Of a stretch of DNA of 5,297 nt, positions 4,932 through 5,297 are shown piece after piece (position 1 is the first letter of the stretch; each line of letters opens with the position of its first letter). This DNA comes from Methylobacter sp. (lineage in GTDB: Bacteria; Pseudomonadota; Gammaproteobacteria; Methylococcales; Methylomonadaceae). The DNA lies in contig NZ_JALOCF010000097.1 of NCBI RefSeq assembly GCF_023227905.1, positions 1 to 5,297 of the forward strand. The letters are read 5' to 3'. Under the pieces are notes generated by a model that saw only the letters and a program-made list of their open reading frames with translations, was not told where the DNA came from and ran no database searches. The position numbers and the translations under genes were made by a program.

Positions 4932-5297
4932 TACAGTATTTCCTCTACTAATTTCTTGATTTCCATTTTTGCCTTTGGGTTATCCATTTCCACTACGCCC
5001 AGACCCTCGCTCATGGCATCCCGGTAAACTTTACGGTCCCGTATCATGGTGGCAAGCAGTTTGATTTCAGGATAGTCGATCAAACACTCTCTGGCATCCG
5101 TTTCTTCATGAATCACCGGATTGGTTGGCGCCATTGTGATCAAGCCGTAAACCTTCAAGTTATGATTGAGATCTTTCGCCTGGATAATGATTTCCTGCAT
5201 GTTCGGCAAGGTGTCCAAATCAGGCTGCGAGGGTCTGAACGGAACCACAAGAATATGCGCTGCTGTCATGCCTGTTCTTAGCTCCCGGCTATCTCTG
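4931..5297 (-). CDS. ParA/Soj-family partition ATPase, 5' part outside window
   Basis: ParA-type ATPases bind ATP and non-specific DNA and move plasmids, chromosomal origins or protein cargo. Only the last 121 codons are visible. The frame is open to the right edge and begins RDSRELRTGM, the family's conserved GRDS-ELR segment just after the switch II region. The ATG at 5269 is therefore an internal methionine, not the start. Next come ILVVPFRPSQPDLDTLPNMQ (strand and loop at the dimer/nucleotide face), VYGLITMAPTNP (base-recognition region) and IRDRKVYRDAMSEGLGVVEM, all typical of plasmid- and island-borne ParA. The Walker A and most of the switch II region lie outside the window, so catalytic integrity cannot be judged. 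The stop TAA overlaps the start of the small RHH gene. A FlhG/MinD homologue is less likely because the C-terminus lacks an evident amphipathic membrane helix and the partner is RHH-like. Confidence 0.88.
   Translation of the reverse strand, partial: RDSRELRTGMTAAHILVVPFRPSQPDLDTLPNMQEIIIQAKDLNHNLKVYGLITMAPTNPVIHEETDARECLIDYPEIKLLATMIRDRKVYRDAMSEGLGVVEMDNPKAKMEIKKLVEEIL

Noticed and set aside
5267..5269. ATG at 5269 as the start of a 112-residue protein
   Set aside because: The frame stays open to the window edge, and the residues before it (RDSRELRTG) continue the conserved ParA family segment. This methionine is internal and the gene is only cut by the window.

Overview
The window reads almost entirely on the minus strand. 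It looks like the chromosome of a motile, probably polarly flagellated gammaproteobacterium. Three things support this: the gene order flagellin - flaG - fliD seen in Pseudomonas-type flagellar clusters, a near-perfect FliA (sigma-28) promoter ahead of the flagellin, and a textbook sigma-54 element with a FleQ-like palindrome ahead of an adjacent GGDEF gene. A methylotrophic or methanotrophic gammaproteobacterium would fit the protein flavour, but the sequence alone does not fix the genus.

Layout in the direction of transcription, right to left. (1) 5297-4632: the 3' part of a ParA/Soj-type partition ATPase running off the right edge. It overlaps by one base (TAATG) a small gene with a C-terminal ribbon-helix-helix-like domain. 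(2) 4631-4168: a 464-base non-coding stretch. Its left part is a compact regulatory region for the next gene: FleQ-like box, A/T-tract inverted repeat with an IHF-like core, sigma-54 promoter. Its right part holds an 8-bp hairpin and a cluster of TGCC repeats of unknown purpose. (3) 4167-3280: an intact GAF-like + GGDEF diguanylate cyclase with catalytic GGEEF and inhibitory RxxD site. (4) 3279-3092: a hairpin behind the cyclase, the sigma-28 promoter and the flagellin leader. (5) 3091-1664: flagellin with conserved ends and an Ala/Gly/Thr-rich centre built partly from two copies of a flagellin-IN-like repeat. (6) 1647-1618: a terminator or attenuator. (7) 1591-1175: flaG. (8) 1070-1: fliD, with its 3' end beyond the left edge.

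Together, fliC, flaG and fliD encode the filament subunit, a filament-length or architecture factor and the filament cap. The cyclase appears to belong to the middle, sigma-54/FleQ-dependent tier of the flagellar hierarchy, while flagellin belongs to the late sigma-28 tier. FleQ proteins in Pseudomonas bind c-di-GMP. A FleQ-controlled, product-inhibited cyclase beside fliC therefore suggests a feedback loop that tunes the swim/stick decision. That is the most interesting regulatory idea here. The ParA/RHH pair is the one element out of place in a flagellar locus. It could be a mobile-element remnant or edge, or an orphan cellular-positioning system.
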